The translations under genes were made by a program, and so were the position numbers. Below are positions 39,501 through 51,500 of a DNA stretch of 64,000 bases, one piece after another (the first letter of the stretch is position 1; each line of letters starts with the position of its first letter). Origin of the DNA: Bombus terrestris (taxonomy: Eukaryota; Arthropoda; Insecta; Hymenoptera; Apidae). Where the stretch lies: the NCBI RefSeq assembly GCF_910591885.1, contig NC_063279.1:11346001-11410000 (forward strand), read 5' to 3'. The notes under the pieces were generated by a model that was not told the DNA's origin, searched no databases, and was given only the letters and a program-made list of their open reading frames with translations.

Positions 39501-42500
39501 AGTTTAATCCCAACAGGAAATGAGTACGAGCGTGAACGAGTAATTCGCGAAGAAACAAGGGTGTAACCGTCACAGAGATGGTCCCGCGGGATTAAGGTAA
39601 ACTATCGACTCACCAAATTATCCGGATGAAGATGATGATGACCGTAATCCCTAGGGTTGCCTCGTGATCCACCAGGCGAGCTGTGCCTTCGTCCACGTCC
39701 GTTCTCCAGCTCGTCCTCGTAGTCCTGCAAAAGAAACCGACAAACATCCCTTTTATCGGGTTCATCGACAGCGATCGGGAACATTCTCTGGAATGGACAA
39801 ACGCTCCGTCTAAGAGGGTCGAGCACCGACGATATTGCTTTTTCTCGAACAATTTTCTGTACCTGGTTGTCGCACTCGTCGTCGTTGGAGAGGGCGAGAT
39901 CGGAGGTCGTCACTTGGTGCTGCTGCGTCCTTCTACAGCCCACTCTGTAATGGCCAAAATTGCGATTTGAGACCACCCACCCTGTCGAGACATTCACTGT
40001 CTCTCAATCAATTTTTCCTTTCTAGATCTACGGATCGCGCAATTGCATTCTGTTTCCTCCATTACTTGAAGCATCTACTTTATTTTACTTTATATAAATA
40101 TTATCTTTTCTTTAACCTTGTTTCTTACATGAAATTCTCCTTTCTCATTGATTTTGATCTTTTTCTTAAAAGTTTTTCTTTTAGTTTATAGTGGTCATCC
40201 ATCGGCCACGTGTCAATTGAATATATGAAACGATTCGTCGGTTATTTTACCAAAGTAATCCGATTTATCGAATGTGAGAGTAGGTAGTAAAGACAAATAC
40301 AATCTGAATTTAAGTTTACACGATATTGTACTTATTCTTCGGTTAAAATTCGTGGTTATCGTTCTAGCAAGACAAAGTCTACGTTCGTGACAACTGATAA
40401 TTCTGCGATTTATAATCGTACAGACGACTCGAAACTTCTGGATATCGTGCCACGAGACCGTTTCGATCGGAACGAAAATAGAACTTTCTATTCTCACCCG
40501 GTGAAGTTAGACAGAAGAATGGAGCACATATGAGCGACGACAGCAATGCGGTTTATTTATATGTGTGTTATCGATTATTTAATGAGTATCGCACAGTTGT
40601 CGACCACCAACGAACCCTGCCGTGGATATCGCATGCCAAATCTATTTCCGTTTGCTGGCTCGTCCTTCGTCGAATTTTCAACAGCTCCAGGTGCTACCGA
40701 TCGATCGATATTACGCTAATGGTTAATCTGGATGGTATTAAACATCAAAGATCGATTTTTAGAATTTTTTATGAATTATACAATCGTCTACAAATATTTA
40801 GATACCACCTAATCATCACGAGAGTACAATGACAGCGATAAAAAAGCAAACAATTGAGGATGGATGAGAATTGTTTCTGCGGACATCGGAGCTAAGCTGG
40901 TTTCGAGCGTGCTCAATGATAGAACCTTAGAACTTTTTAAATGTTTGTTTCCAGCTACGTTCTAAACATTTATATAGATTGTATGAAGTCATTTAATTAT
41001 TAAACGTAGAACTTGATTGATGCAGTCAAGTATATTTCTTTCTTTAAATTAAATTTAACAGATCACTTGGCTCCAGCCATGGCAGGAAGTAAAGAGTTAA
41101 TATAATAATGCCGTAAATTTGATCGAATTACACAAAGCGTCTGTATACTTCTAAAGAATTGATTTTTCAAACTATTCTGATAATATTCGAGATAGATAGA
41201 TACGTATTTGATTAAAAAACTTTCATAAATATCATCTGTAGAAAATTGGTTCAGAGTTCACTTTAAAATATACCACTTAAAATTGATATTATTTATCCGA
41301 AGATTATTCATGACACTGATCACGTAAAAAGATTTCTGATGCAGAATTCTTTCACTAAATCTTCCGCTACTTATTTGTTTTTGACGTTGAGAAAGTAGAA
41401 CGAAGAAAGACAGAACTCTGCCCCTGGCATGGACACAGACACTTTTCCCCCACGAACGTTTCGTTCGCGTAGCTATTACGGTACTGCTAACTCTCTCGAA
41501 GCTCATTTGTTTCATTCTGTTACCCAGGATACGACCTAGTGTTAGACCTTTGGCCGACCATAGAACGAAATTTTCAAGGGCCATATCAATACGTACGTGT
41601 GTACGCTACTGCCGCATCAGCTCCATTATCGGACTGCGGTACAAGGATTTTGAGAATCGCTTCGGTAATGCGCCGCGGTATACCGTAATTTATGTTATTT
41701 TCCCTGTTAACCCTAAACCACCAACTGATTAATAATATCATCAATTTCACGACCGAAAAATTCTTTATTCCTTGCGGATAACGTGCTTGATTATAGATTG
41801 CTAACCAAATGATGTATTAATTAACACAGATTATGCTTCATCAATTATCGATTATTAATTAAATAACATATTAATTAATTTAGAGAAATGATCGGTAATA
41901 TTTAGCGTCAGAGGGATGATTTTTCCTTGAACGACTTACAGGTTTTTAAAATCTCTTGATGTATAAACGAAAGTTGGAAATGAAATGTAAACGAATCGAA
42001 AATAGGTCCTCACAAATTCTTCTTTATAAATACCATCATATTTTTAATTGTCAAGGTGATGAACAAATATTGTCTTCCACGTACAAAGGATTAATTAAAG
42101 TCACATCAAATAAATAAGGAATATTAAACTATCATATGCCAAATTAAATTCGAGTAAAATCGGCACGAGGATCGATACAAACGCGTTTCATAAACAAAGA
42201 TCAACATTTACCGAAACAGATTATGAACAAATTGAATATAAGATCGAAATAATTCACGCGTTTTCAATCACTGTCAATGTAAATACAGGTTCGTAATGAA
42301 ATATAAACGAAATGAACGCTGTAAGAACAAAGGATCGACCAAACAGTAAGATTGGAATCTCGTTAAAACATTCTGGTAGAAGCGAGAACATTCATCGCCT
42401 GATGCCACGAGCAATAATCGGATACCACTGAAAACCAATATCACTCCGGTGAGATATGCAAATCCTATTTTTCTCTCTGTTTTCGATTCACACGGTCATG

Positions 42501-45500
42501 GAACGCTTTATATGTACATTTCTCTCGTGCCATACCGGCGAGAGATATCGATTCAACGGAATTTACTTACGCCCAATTCCGTAGAAAGACACGTATATGT
42601 ACACACGGAACGTCCCTAGTCTATCCATCACTTTGTGCTACGATTCACGTACAGGGTGTGCACCGAATTAATCGACCTGACCATTCCCTCGAACACGTTA
42701 GAGAAACTGGCACGGGACCAGAGAAATTTTCCACAAGATGGAACCTTTATAGGTGATATATTTCCTCCTTGAAGTATTTCTTTTTTAAACTTGCTACGGT
42801 CTTTAAATTTGTATACCTATCAATCTCTATACCTTATGTATCAATTTATGTACTTTTATGTCAATTTATTTTTGCATAATCTGGCTCCATTTTTACATAA
42901 CGTATTATGTTATGTTATCTTCGTTATGATGACAAATGGCAAGACTTTTTTAACCCTGTTGCGATCTTTGATTTATTTTCAATTCAATTTTCTTCTTCAA
43001 TTATTAAAAAATTGTTAAAGTTGTAAAGGGAATATGTAAAGGTCATTATTTATATGAATGCTCCCTCGTCTCAATTTTATGATAAAATCTTCTTGGGACT
43101 ACTATGAGTCTATTTTTTGCTGAAACATTGGGATATAAGAATCCCAAGACAGACTTTGACTCATAAAATTAGAGAAATTTTTTAATAACAAAAAGATTCG
43201 AAGCAAATTGAATAGACGTAGCAGGATTGAATTTCAAACAAAGGATCCTTTTTCTACCTTCATCCTTGACAAATATAAATGTTTAAAAGTTACCTTGAAT
43301 TAATATTGCCAGCTAAACGAAAGAAAATTTTCATTTACATGCTATTTTCAGTTTCACTTTCTATTAAAATTCAACTTCAATCCCACCATTCCTCTATTAA
43401 AATATTTTATTCTACCTTCAAAAAGTCGATCGATCACCTTCGCAAATGTTTTCATCGAAATCAAATCGAGCCAACATTCTATCTCCAAGAGCAGGACGTA
43501 AAAAGGTAGTATCTTTTTTTAGAAAAAGCAACACCCCGTCCCATCGATCTCCACTTACGACGTGCTCCCTTGACCGTACATAAAATCCCGTCGAGGGCTC
43601 CGGCGAATTAATCGAACGATTCACAGAGCTGACCACCGATACACCCTGTACATATCCACACGTGTTCAACCAGCGCCCACGCGAAGATACAGAAACAACA
43701 CACACGTACAGTGGCTACAAAAAGTATTTGCACATACCCTTATTTACCAATCACTGTTTACCAATTAAGCGCTTTCTTTCATCTAGCATTTCATTTTTAA
43801 AGTATCAATTTTTTGACCAATTTTTTCTATTACATTAAAGTACTACTGCCCATAATTTAATATACTTACACGAAATCTAATATACTTGGATTAGCATGTA
43901 AATTAGTAATTAATTAGTAGATGATTGGACGTTTGTGCAATTTCATATGAAGATTACAGAGGTAAAGCTATAACCATTAAGCTGCCAATGTAAGTACACG
44001 TATACTTTATTGTTTATCGCACCACTAATAACAAGTTAAGCAATTTGTTTCCAAGTGTAGATCGCTTAGAAATTGTTCAGAACGAAATGTGGTGAATTAC
44101 AAGGCAAATTACTTAGCTTCATTCAATTATCCTTCTGACTTAAGTAATTCTACCTTAAGGTCTATCTGGCTAAAAACTTTTGCACACCACTGTATTGGCC
44201 GCTATTTACCCTCCCCCTTCTTCGATCCTCGTGTCTGCTTATCCTTGTACATACCTGCTACCAGTCAGGTGGCGTCGAAGGGGGTGGCTGAATGCGGGAT
44301 ACGTACTAAAGCCAGATCGAGCCTGGTAGGAAATGAAATATCGATGTATCTCGTACATCCGACATAGAAACGCCATTACAGCTATCCCTGTTTACTGGGA
44401 ATCGCACCCTCCCTCTCATATCTTTTTCATTTCTTTTATTTTATCTTCTTCCTTCTTTTTTTTTTTTTCTTGGTTTGGAAGTTGGATTTCAAACCGTGAG
44501 AGAACGATCGATTATCGATTGCAGGTTCTTGTTTTTGGGTGGAAGTTGAGCTTGAAATTGGGTTAGGGTGCTTGGTTAGCGATTAAGACTGTGACTTATA
44601 GGGAAGACAAAGGGTTGGAGATCTTCTGCTAATCCTAACGAAAGGGCTAATACTGAGAGTAAAATCGTTTGCTTTCGGGGCTCTTAGAGAACTCTTTGGA
44701 ATAGAAATTTGCGGGAAATTATTTTTGAAATGTACGAGGTTTTCTATTATTCTTGGAACTACGTGGGGTTGATACTGTTTTTCTTTCGAAGGATTAATTA
44801 TATTCGAGGGCCAGTGTAATTTCAGGCTTAGCGATACTTAGGTCGCGAACAGTTTAAAAAATCGGTTTGGATTATTACTCGAAACAGAGTAACTACAGTC
44901 CCACATTCGAGAAATCGGTTCGCAATATGCACGCAACGAAACGATCCGACCCAATCACCGCGGTATTCGATATTGAGTTATTTCAAGTTTAACTGCAAAC
45001 TTGCCAATTACTCTGGATGAGAAATCTAAACTTAAATTTTCTTCAACTTCGATCCACTATAGATTTTATCCAATTTATTTTCGATGTAACTTTTTCTCGT
45101 CGCTAATTTATTTTCATTTTAAGCAAGTAAACATTCTTCCGCATTATTATGAAGCGATTATCAATTTACAATGTTTTTAACAAATTCCCTTCGAATTTTC
45201 CAAGATAAAAAGAACAAATTAAGAAGAATAAGAGATATTTAGATCTACAGTGGAGGATCTTCTAGAACATCAAGAAAGATTCAAGGGTATCGTTGGAAAA
45301 CGTCAAAAGATTCTCGTTTTATTGGAATCTTCTTGACCTGGTCCTGGGCATGTCGGCCCCGAGACCGCTGTCCTCGCTGGGCGATCTATATTCCTGGTTA
45401 TCCCGCGGCAGAAGAGGTCCTGTTACTCCTAGAGGATCTCCCTCGACGTCCACCAGTCGTCCTGGACGGCAACAACCACTGGGTACACCCCTCTGCGAGA

Positions 45501-48500
45501 AATCATCAGATCCAGTCATGTCGTTCGCCAATCCATCGCCATTTTCAATCCGGTTTCGATGGCCAACGAGCACTTTTCACTTTCTTTTCCCCTCAATTCA
45601 ATTCGTTTCGTCGATTTTCAACATTTTTTTTTTCTTTCAAAAATAACTTGTCCATCTCTTAATCGAATATTTTTTCGATAATTGATCTTACTCGATTATC
45701 TTTGCATTTGGAAATTCAACGAATTATGGAGAATTTTCCAATGAATTTTGATGGTTCCAGAACAATTTGATAGAAAATGAAAGTAAATGTACCTACTGTG
45801 ACTCACGGAAGCATTTGAACACTTGTCACACGAAACTTGTACGTACATGTATGTGTTACATAAAATATTCCATTACACTAGTGAAATTCGAAATCAGTCT
45901 GAAAATGTATATAGAAGTTACAAGATATTTAATCCCGTATCCAGATACGGAAATTGAGAAACTTATAAAAACTAGAGTTATCTAATTTGGCTTTAAGCAG
46001 ACTCATATATTCGTAACAAGTTTTTGTAAGTGTTCGAATACTTCAGCGAGTTACCGTAAAGGATGAAGCGTAGTTGAACTCGGAGAAAGAAATAATAAAT
46101 ATCTGAGAGAGAAGCAAATGAAAAATATGAGGAAGCAGTAGCTTTGTCCATTGGGAAATCAATGGATTTCGTTCCCTACGTAAATCAGCGAATCGATTGT
46201 TCTATTCGTGCCAATACCTTCTCTGAGAGCCACCAATTAATTAGTCACAAAAGCGTCGATCCATCTGCCAATTTAGCAACGATCTATTATCGATCTGCAC
46301 CGCGTGTCGTGGCTGAAGTTTGTCGCTGTACAGTTGACACTTGATTTACGATGACTTCCGGTGGCTCTCTTCCGTTCAAAGATCACGAAATCTGTCCCGT
46401 GAACCGTGAAACAGCATGCCAGCCGTTCGTCATTAATCAAACATCATACTGTTTTGTCGATTATCGATTTGTCGATTAGCCACGATGAAAACACTCTTTT
46501 CGAATCAATTAACCCGCAATGAATAACTTTTTGCCAATTAGCGCAACTAGTTCCGGGTATTGATACTTTGCTCTACGTTACAATATTCATAAGAATTTTA
46601 TTAAGTACTAGATGGTAATATATATGAAATGTCTGTTTTCTTTTCTGCTAAAATAAGTATGTTTTTTCTGTTCATCAAGGTTTATTTATTATTAATTCTT
46701 TCGCTATGGTACTCTAGAGACTGAATGTACTCTTTGTACTGATGAACAATATTTCCCTTGACACATTCTATGGGGAATTTAAAATATTCAAACGGACATT
46801 TCATCTATTACAACTAAATAGAAAAAATTCTCGACTGTAAATGCTGTTTTTATTTCAATTTACTTCGAATTTCGCTTAAACATTCTCTTTGATTAATGAG
46901 GCATCAACGTGGAATTATCCCAGCCTTATTAGGCATTCCTCTGTTTCCTGCCAACCGTCACTCGCGACTAAAGGGCTTCCAATTAGAGCAATTACGAAAG
47001 CTTTCCCTAACATCGTAACAGTTTCGAGATTCTCTGATAAAATTGACAAAAATTTCATGTAAGCGGTTTTCACTAATACTCCATAGAACTTAGATAAGCG
47101 AAACACAAAGGTTTAGGGATCGATGTAAAAGAAAGAAAAAAAGAGCCATGTGGAAAGCTAAAACGCTAAGGACACGAAAGTCAGAGAACAAAGCGAGAAC
47201 GAAAGCTTAGAACGAAGAGGATGCTTTCGTCGAAACAGAAATCGTTTCGTTCACAAACGATTCGGCGGAGGAGATTAAACGTGTCGCTCGTTTTCAACTC
47301 GTTGGCTACGAAACCGGCCATCAGCGAGCTAGCCCGAGCTTTGAACAAAGCTGGCAGGATCTTCCTATTTTTTCTCTTTCTGTTTTCCTTTTATAATTGG
47401 GCGATCTCGTATGCAGGAATTGTTACGAAATGGAAAAGCACCGTAGCGACGAGAGCTCAGTAAAGCTTTCAGGAAACCTTCCAGCTCCTGAATTGTGACG
47501 CACGAGATGCGACTAGGCTGATCTCCAACGAGCTACTCTTAGCATCTCGTGATCCAGTGCGTGATCAGTCGCGATTCATCTAACTCAAAAAGAACTTCGA
47601 TGGTCCTTGAGAAAAATTTTACTTGGTAGGAAAGGAATAATTTCTTTTAAACCAAATATACCTGAATTTTCTCAAAGTAATATCATTTTTCCTGTACTTG
47701 AAGTCCATATATATTACTTAAATTTGTATTTTTCATCAATTTGCCAATATTGTTAAAATATTATATCAATATAGACTATCTAGTAAGAGTATCTATGATA
47801 GAAAATACTAACTATTCGCATACACCCATAAAATATAAAAACACTGGGGGAAATGGTCTTGAATGACCAAAACTTCGACGTCAATTCATATCTTTATGCT
47901 GAGTAATAAATACGACATTTTGCCTCTCTCTTAATTATTACGTATTTCCTACCAATACCTATCTGATCGAGCACTCGATCAAGCAAGATAGAACTGAACA
48001 GAAAATCCAGCAAAGCTCAGGCGAACTCGTTCGCATTTCTGTACTGTCTCCCCTGATGTGGTTAGCGTGACAAAAAAATAAAAAAAGAAAAAAAAAAAAG
48101 AAAGAAAACAAAACGAAGTCAGGTGAAATAGATTCATTCGCATCTAGCAGCTGCATTCCACTCTGCAATACCTACTCTGCAAGCGTATCTAAGACCTATC
48201 GCATCTAGATTCGCATTCAGAAAGAAGAATACTCGAAGCCACCGTTCCGATCGAACGAATCTTTTCCTCCGTCCAAGATTTTTCTCCTCGTTATTTCAAA
48301 CGGTGAAACCGAATACTCTCTCGGCTCTCGTTGAGAAATCGTTTACACTGTCGAGGCCTTAATTGCAACGACATTCAATCCACGGGCTTCGAATATTCAC
48401 GCAATGGCACGGCTGAAGCACTACGCAAACAATCTCGACTGCACAGTCTCCTAAAGAGAACGCGGGACGTTGACGAGCGCAGACCGGAAACGAGGCGACA

Positions 48501-51500
48501 CTGCCTGCCAGGAGAAGCGCACTAACACTAAGCGGAATTCATAAAAACACAGATAGACAGAAGAAAGTAGGAACAAGACAAAAGAGAATGATGCAGTATT
48601 CGAGTGGAAATAGAAGAACAGCGGAAGAAGTATGAAAAAGATTGAAACGAAAGAGACGCTCCTCTACGAGAAACGGAAAAAGAAAGTGTACAAGATCGGC
48701 CAGCTAAATCGGATCACCTAAATATGTGCCTTGTTTAATTTTTTTACGAGAAAACTTCGTACGACAAAGTCACACCGTCGATCATACGTATTCAGGCAAT
48801 TGTTTAATACAAATTGAACATTTTCTGCTATTTTCATATTTTAGTTATGTTTTTCTTTTTATAAATCTCTTTCACTCACATTATGTGTTCGTTATAATGA
48901 GAATTTTTAAATAAGGAAAAATTTAAGTAGATCGAAATATTTAAGCCGATATTTCAAGAGACTCTTTTTATACGCTCTACTATACGCCGTTTCAAGAGAC
49001 ACGTGTAACGGCGGAGAGAATTTTTTCTTCCCGTTATTATGTTTCTTCATAATATGATAAATAAGGCAGATATTTAGCTGGACCATTCTGTATAGAGTTT
49101 TGTATAGATGAAGAAGAAGCAGAAGGGGTTGCAGGAAAATTCTCGAGTCATGCTTCACCGGTCACCGCGATAGCCGAGAGCAATTAAGCTAAAAACAGAA
49201 AGTTCATCTCTCGCATCGACGTTCCATCGAAGTGGTCGCGAGACGTGTCTGGTAACTCGATGATTCCCTTTGGACGTTCTCCAGTTGGTTCTTCGTCTGC
49301 CATTTTGTTCTCTAGTCTTCTTTTCTTCGAGATAGTTCCCCTCCGTTATCTTCTCGCACCTCTCCAATCGACAATGAGCTTTTCCTATTTCTTCTCTTTC
49401 ATCTTTCTTCGTCCCTTTTTAATTTCTTACTTTCGTTTGTTTCCTTCGTTCATTAATATTCTTTCATTTACTTTGGCTGAATTGAGTTCAACTCTTCTAA
49501 CACGTTCACTGTGTTCGACATGGATTTATGCCGATACATAGTCTTTAAATTATGTGAAAGGTTCAACAATCAAAAATTGATATAATTTTTATTCTCTACA
49601 AATTTTTAAATTTTAATATTGAAATTTTATATGATTGGTGTTTAATTTCCTAAAAATCGAATGGTTTGTTTTGATGGAGGAAAAAAGCTCGGCTTTTGTG
49701 ACTCAGTATATAATAGTATATGTATAAATAGAACATTTGTATGCCGCAAAGTCAATTTAATTTAATGCAATTATTACTGGAAATATAAATTTGGAAGCCT
49801 TCCAGATAGAAATTTGACAGTGAACGTGTTAAAATGTTTTCTCTCGTGTTTTTACGTGCTCCCTCGGGATATTTAGACTCTTTTACGATTCTATTAAAAT
49901 TCAACACATTCAACGAAGGGTTCGAGCATATACTTCCATCGCGAGAGAACCGGCTCGAGATCCTTTTCGAACAAACATATTTTGTATTCGAAAAGGAGAA
50001 TATCGTAGGGTTAGGTCGCTTGCGAGACTTGGCGACAGAGATAGGTAAAAAGAGAGACGAGAGGAGAGAACAGTCACCAGTTAAAATCTAACAGTTACAG
50101 TGGACAACGCAGAACAGAGAGTGAAAAAGACAGAGACAGATAGTTTCTATACATTTCCCGGAATAGAGATAGAAAAAAGACAAGTAGAAAGAGAAAGATA
50201 GAGAGAGAATAATCGTGTAAAGTATCAGTCGTTGTGTTTCGTGTGTTTGTCCCTTCATTCGTGTTATTGTATACGGTGAAATGAAAATTATTTTGTTCAC
50301 TTACCGGAAGATCGTGTAGCGATGGCGTCACTATTAAATCCGAGTGGGCACGGTCACCTTTTCTCTGAAAATAATGAAGAATGATTTAATCGTAATTTCT
50401 CAATTTCATACGAGTTTCAAATAATTAACCATAGGAAGTGAACATGTCATTTTGATGGTGTGTATGAACAATTTAAAAATGTTGGCGACTAATTAAACGA
50501 TGATGTATTCGTCAATGTAGATGTGTTCACTTTTAATGAAATTGGTACTATTTTTAAAATGCATTATGTCTTTCTTAGAAGCTAGAAAAGATATACTTTT
50601 ATTATCGGTGATTGGTAAAATTTGTTTTAAACAGCTGAAAAAACATAATCGTTCGATCATGAAAGAGTTCATTTCGATCCGACCAGATCGATACTATCGT
50701 AACGCAAAGCATACCCTTGCCATGGCCACCCGAGGCCTGTAAACCAAATCGTCGAAAGCAGCTCTGTCTTTACTGTCGACGAGTTCCCTCAGCTCGGTTA
50801 GAAGAGTTAGTTTCTCATGGGTGTTCAGCAGGTCACCTAAATTGACAACCAGCTCCTCGATCGTCATTCGACGCGTCCTATAATCAGCCAGCAGCTGAGA
50901 AAGTGCAGCTCTCTCGCTTCTCGCGAGGACCACCCTCGCCTTTTCTTCCACCATCGCTGCTGTCGCGGCAGAAACCGTGTGCATACCGCCTCTGTGCCTC
51001 CAATCACTCGCAATGCTAAAGAAAATATTAACGATATCGTTCAATGTCCATTTTTCTCTCCAAAATAGCATTTACTACGAAATTTCGATCGATTTACTTT
51101 CAAAGGACAATAGACGGAGATATTTAAATTGTAAATTTAAATATTTATGGCGATAACTGTAAAATAAGGGAATGGATGCTATATTGGTGCTATATATATA
51201 TATAAAGGAAGTTTACACTCTATAGTTTGGTTTAAGTAGAATAGGTATTTCTTACGTAGGACTCGGTGGTCGATGATTTCCTGGACTTTCTAAGAGAAGA
51301 GGGTCGTGTTCGGGATACCTAGAAGTTGGCATGACGATGGGTTGACTCGTGGTGCAAGAATGTGGCACTTTTCCGACATCGCGAATCAACAGAGTCATTC
51401 TTTTGTTCGTCTTCAGAATTTCCACTGCCTCGTCGTGTGTTGCTTCCTCGAAGTTTTGTCCATTTACTTCGATTATTTGGTCACCTACCTGGAAAGCAAG

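Larger units (their letters stand above)
19465..39613. other. whirlin/dysc intron F-G (20.1 kb)
   Basis: The largest intron. It holds the mariner copies at 25.0 and 27.3 kb, the repeat of Grainyhead-like sites at 26.2 kb, the possible exon at 27.8 kb, the plus-strand small ORF at 35.1 kb and the degenerate repeat field at 37 kb. GC-richer patches at about 20320-20540, 21440-21720, 22570-22890, 24480-24830, 28000-28220, 30800-31080 and 36440-36800 lack convincing coding sequence and may be regulatory. Confidence 0.6.
39725..50304. other. whirlin/dysc intron D-F (10.6 kb), contains exon E
   Basis: Besides exon E and the Tc1-like MITE at 43.7-44.2 kb, a 51-nt candidate exon lies at 44255-44305 on the minus strand. 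It has a good acceptor (tctggctttag) and a strong gtatgt donor. The remainder is AT-rich with only chance-like ORFs, including an A-rich run at 48067-48115. Confidence 0.6.

Noticed and set aside
39602..39852. Second open frame across exon F
   Set aside because: It gives a stop in exon G and an Ile-rich peptide without sense; the phase-0 frame joins both neighbours.
43418..43705. 95-codon minus ORF near the Tc1-like MITE
   Set aside because: No acceptor/donor pair that fits the gene frame and no recognised family.
45293..45662. Two plus-strand ORFs of over 100 codons
   Set aside because: Antisense shadows of exon E; no splice logic on the plus strand.
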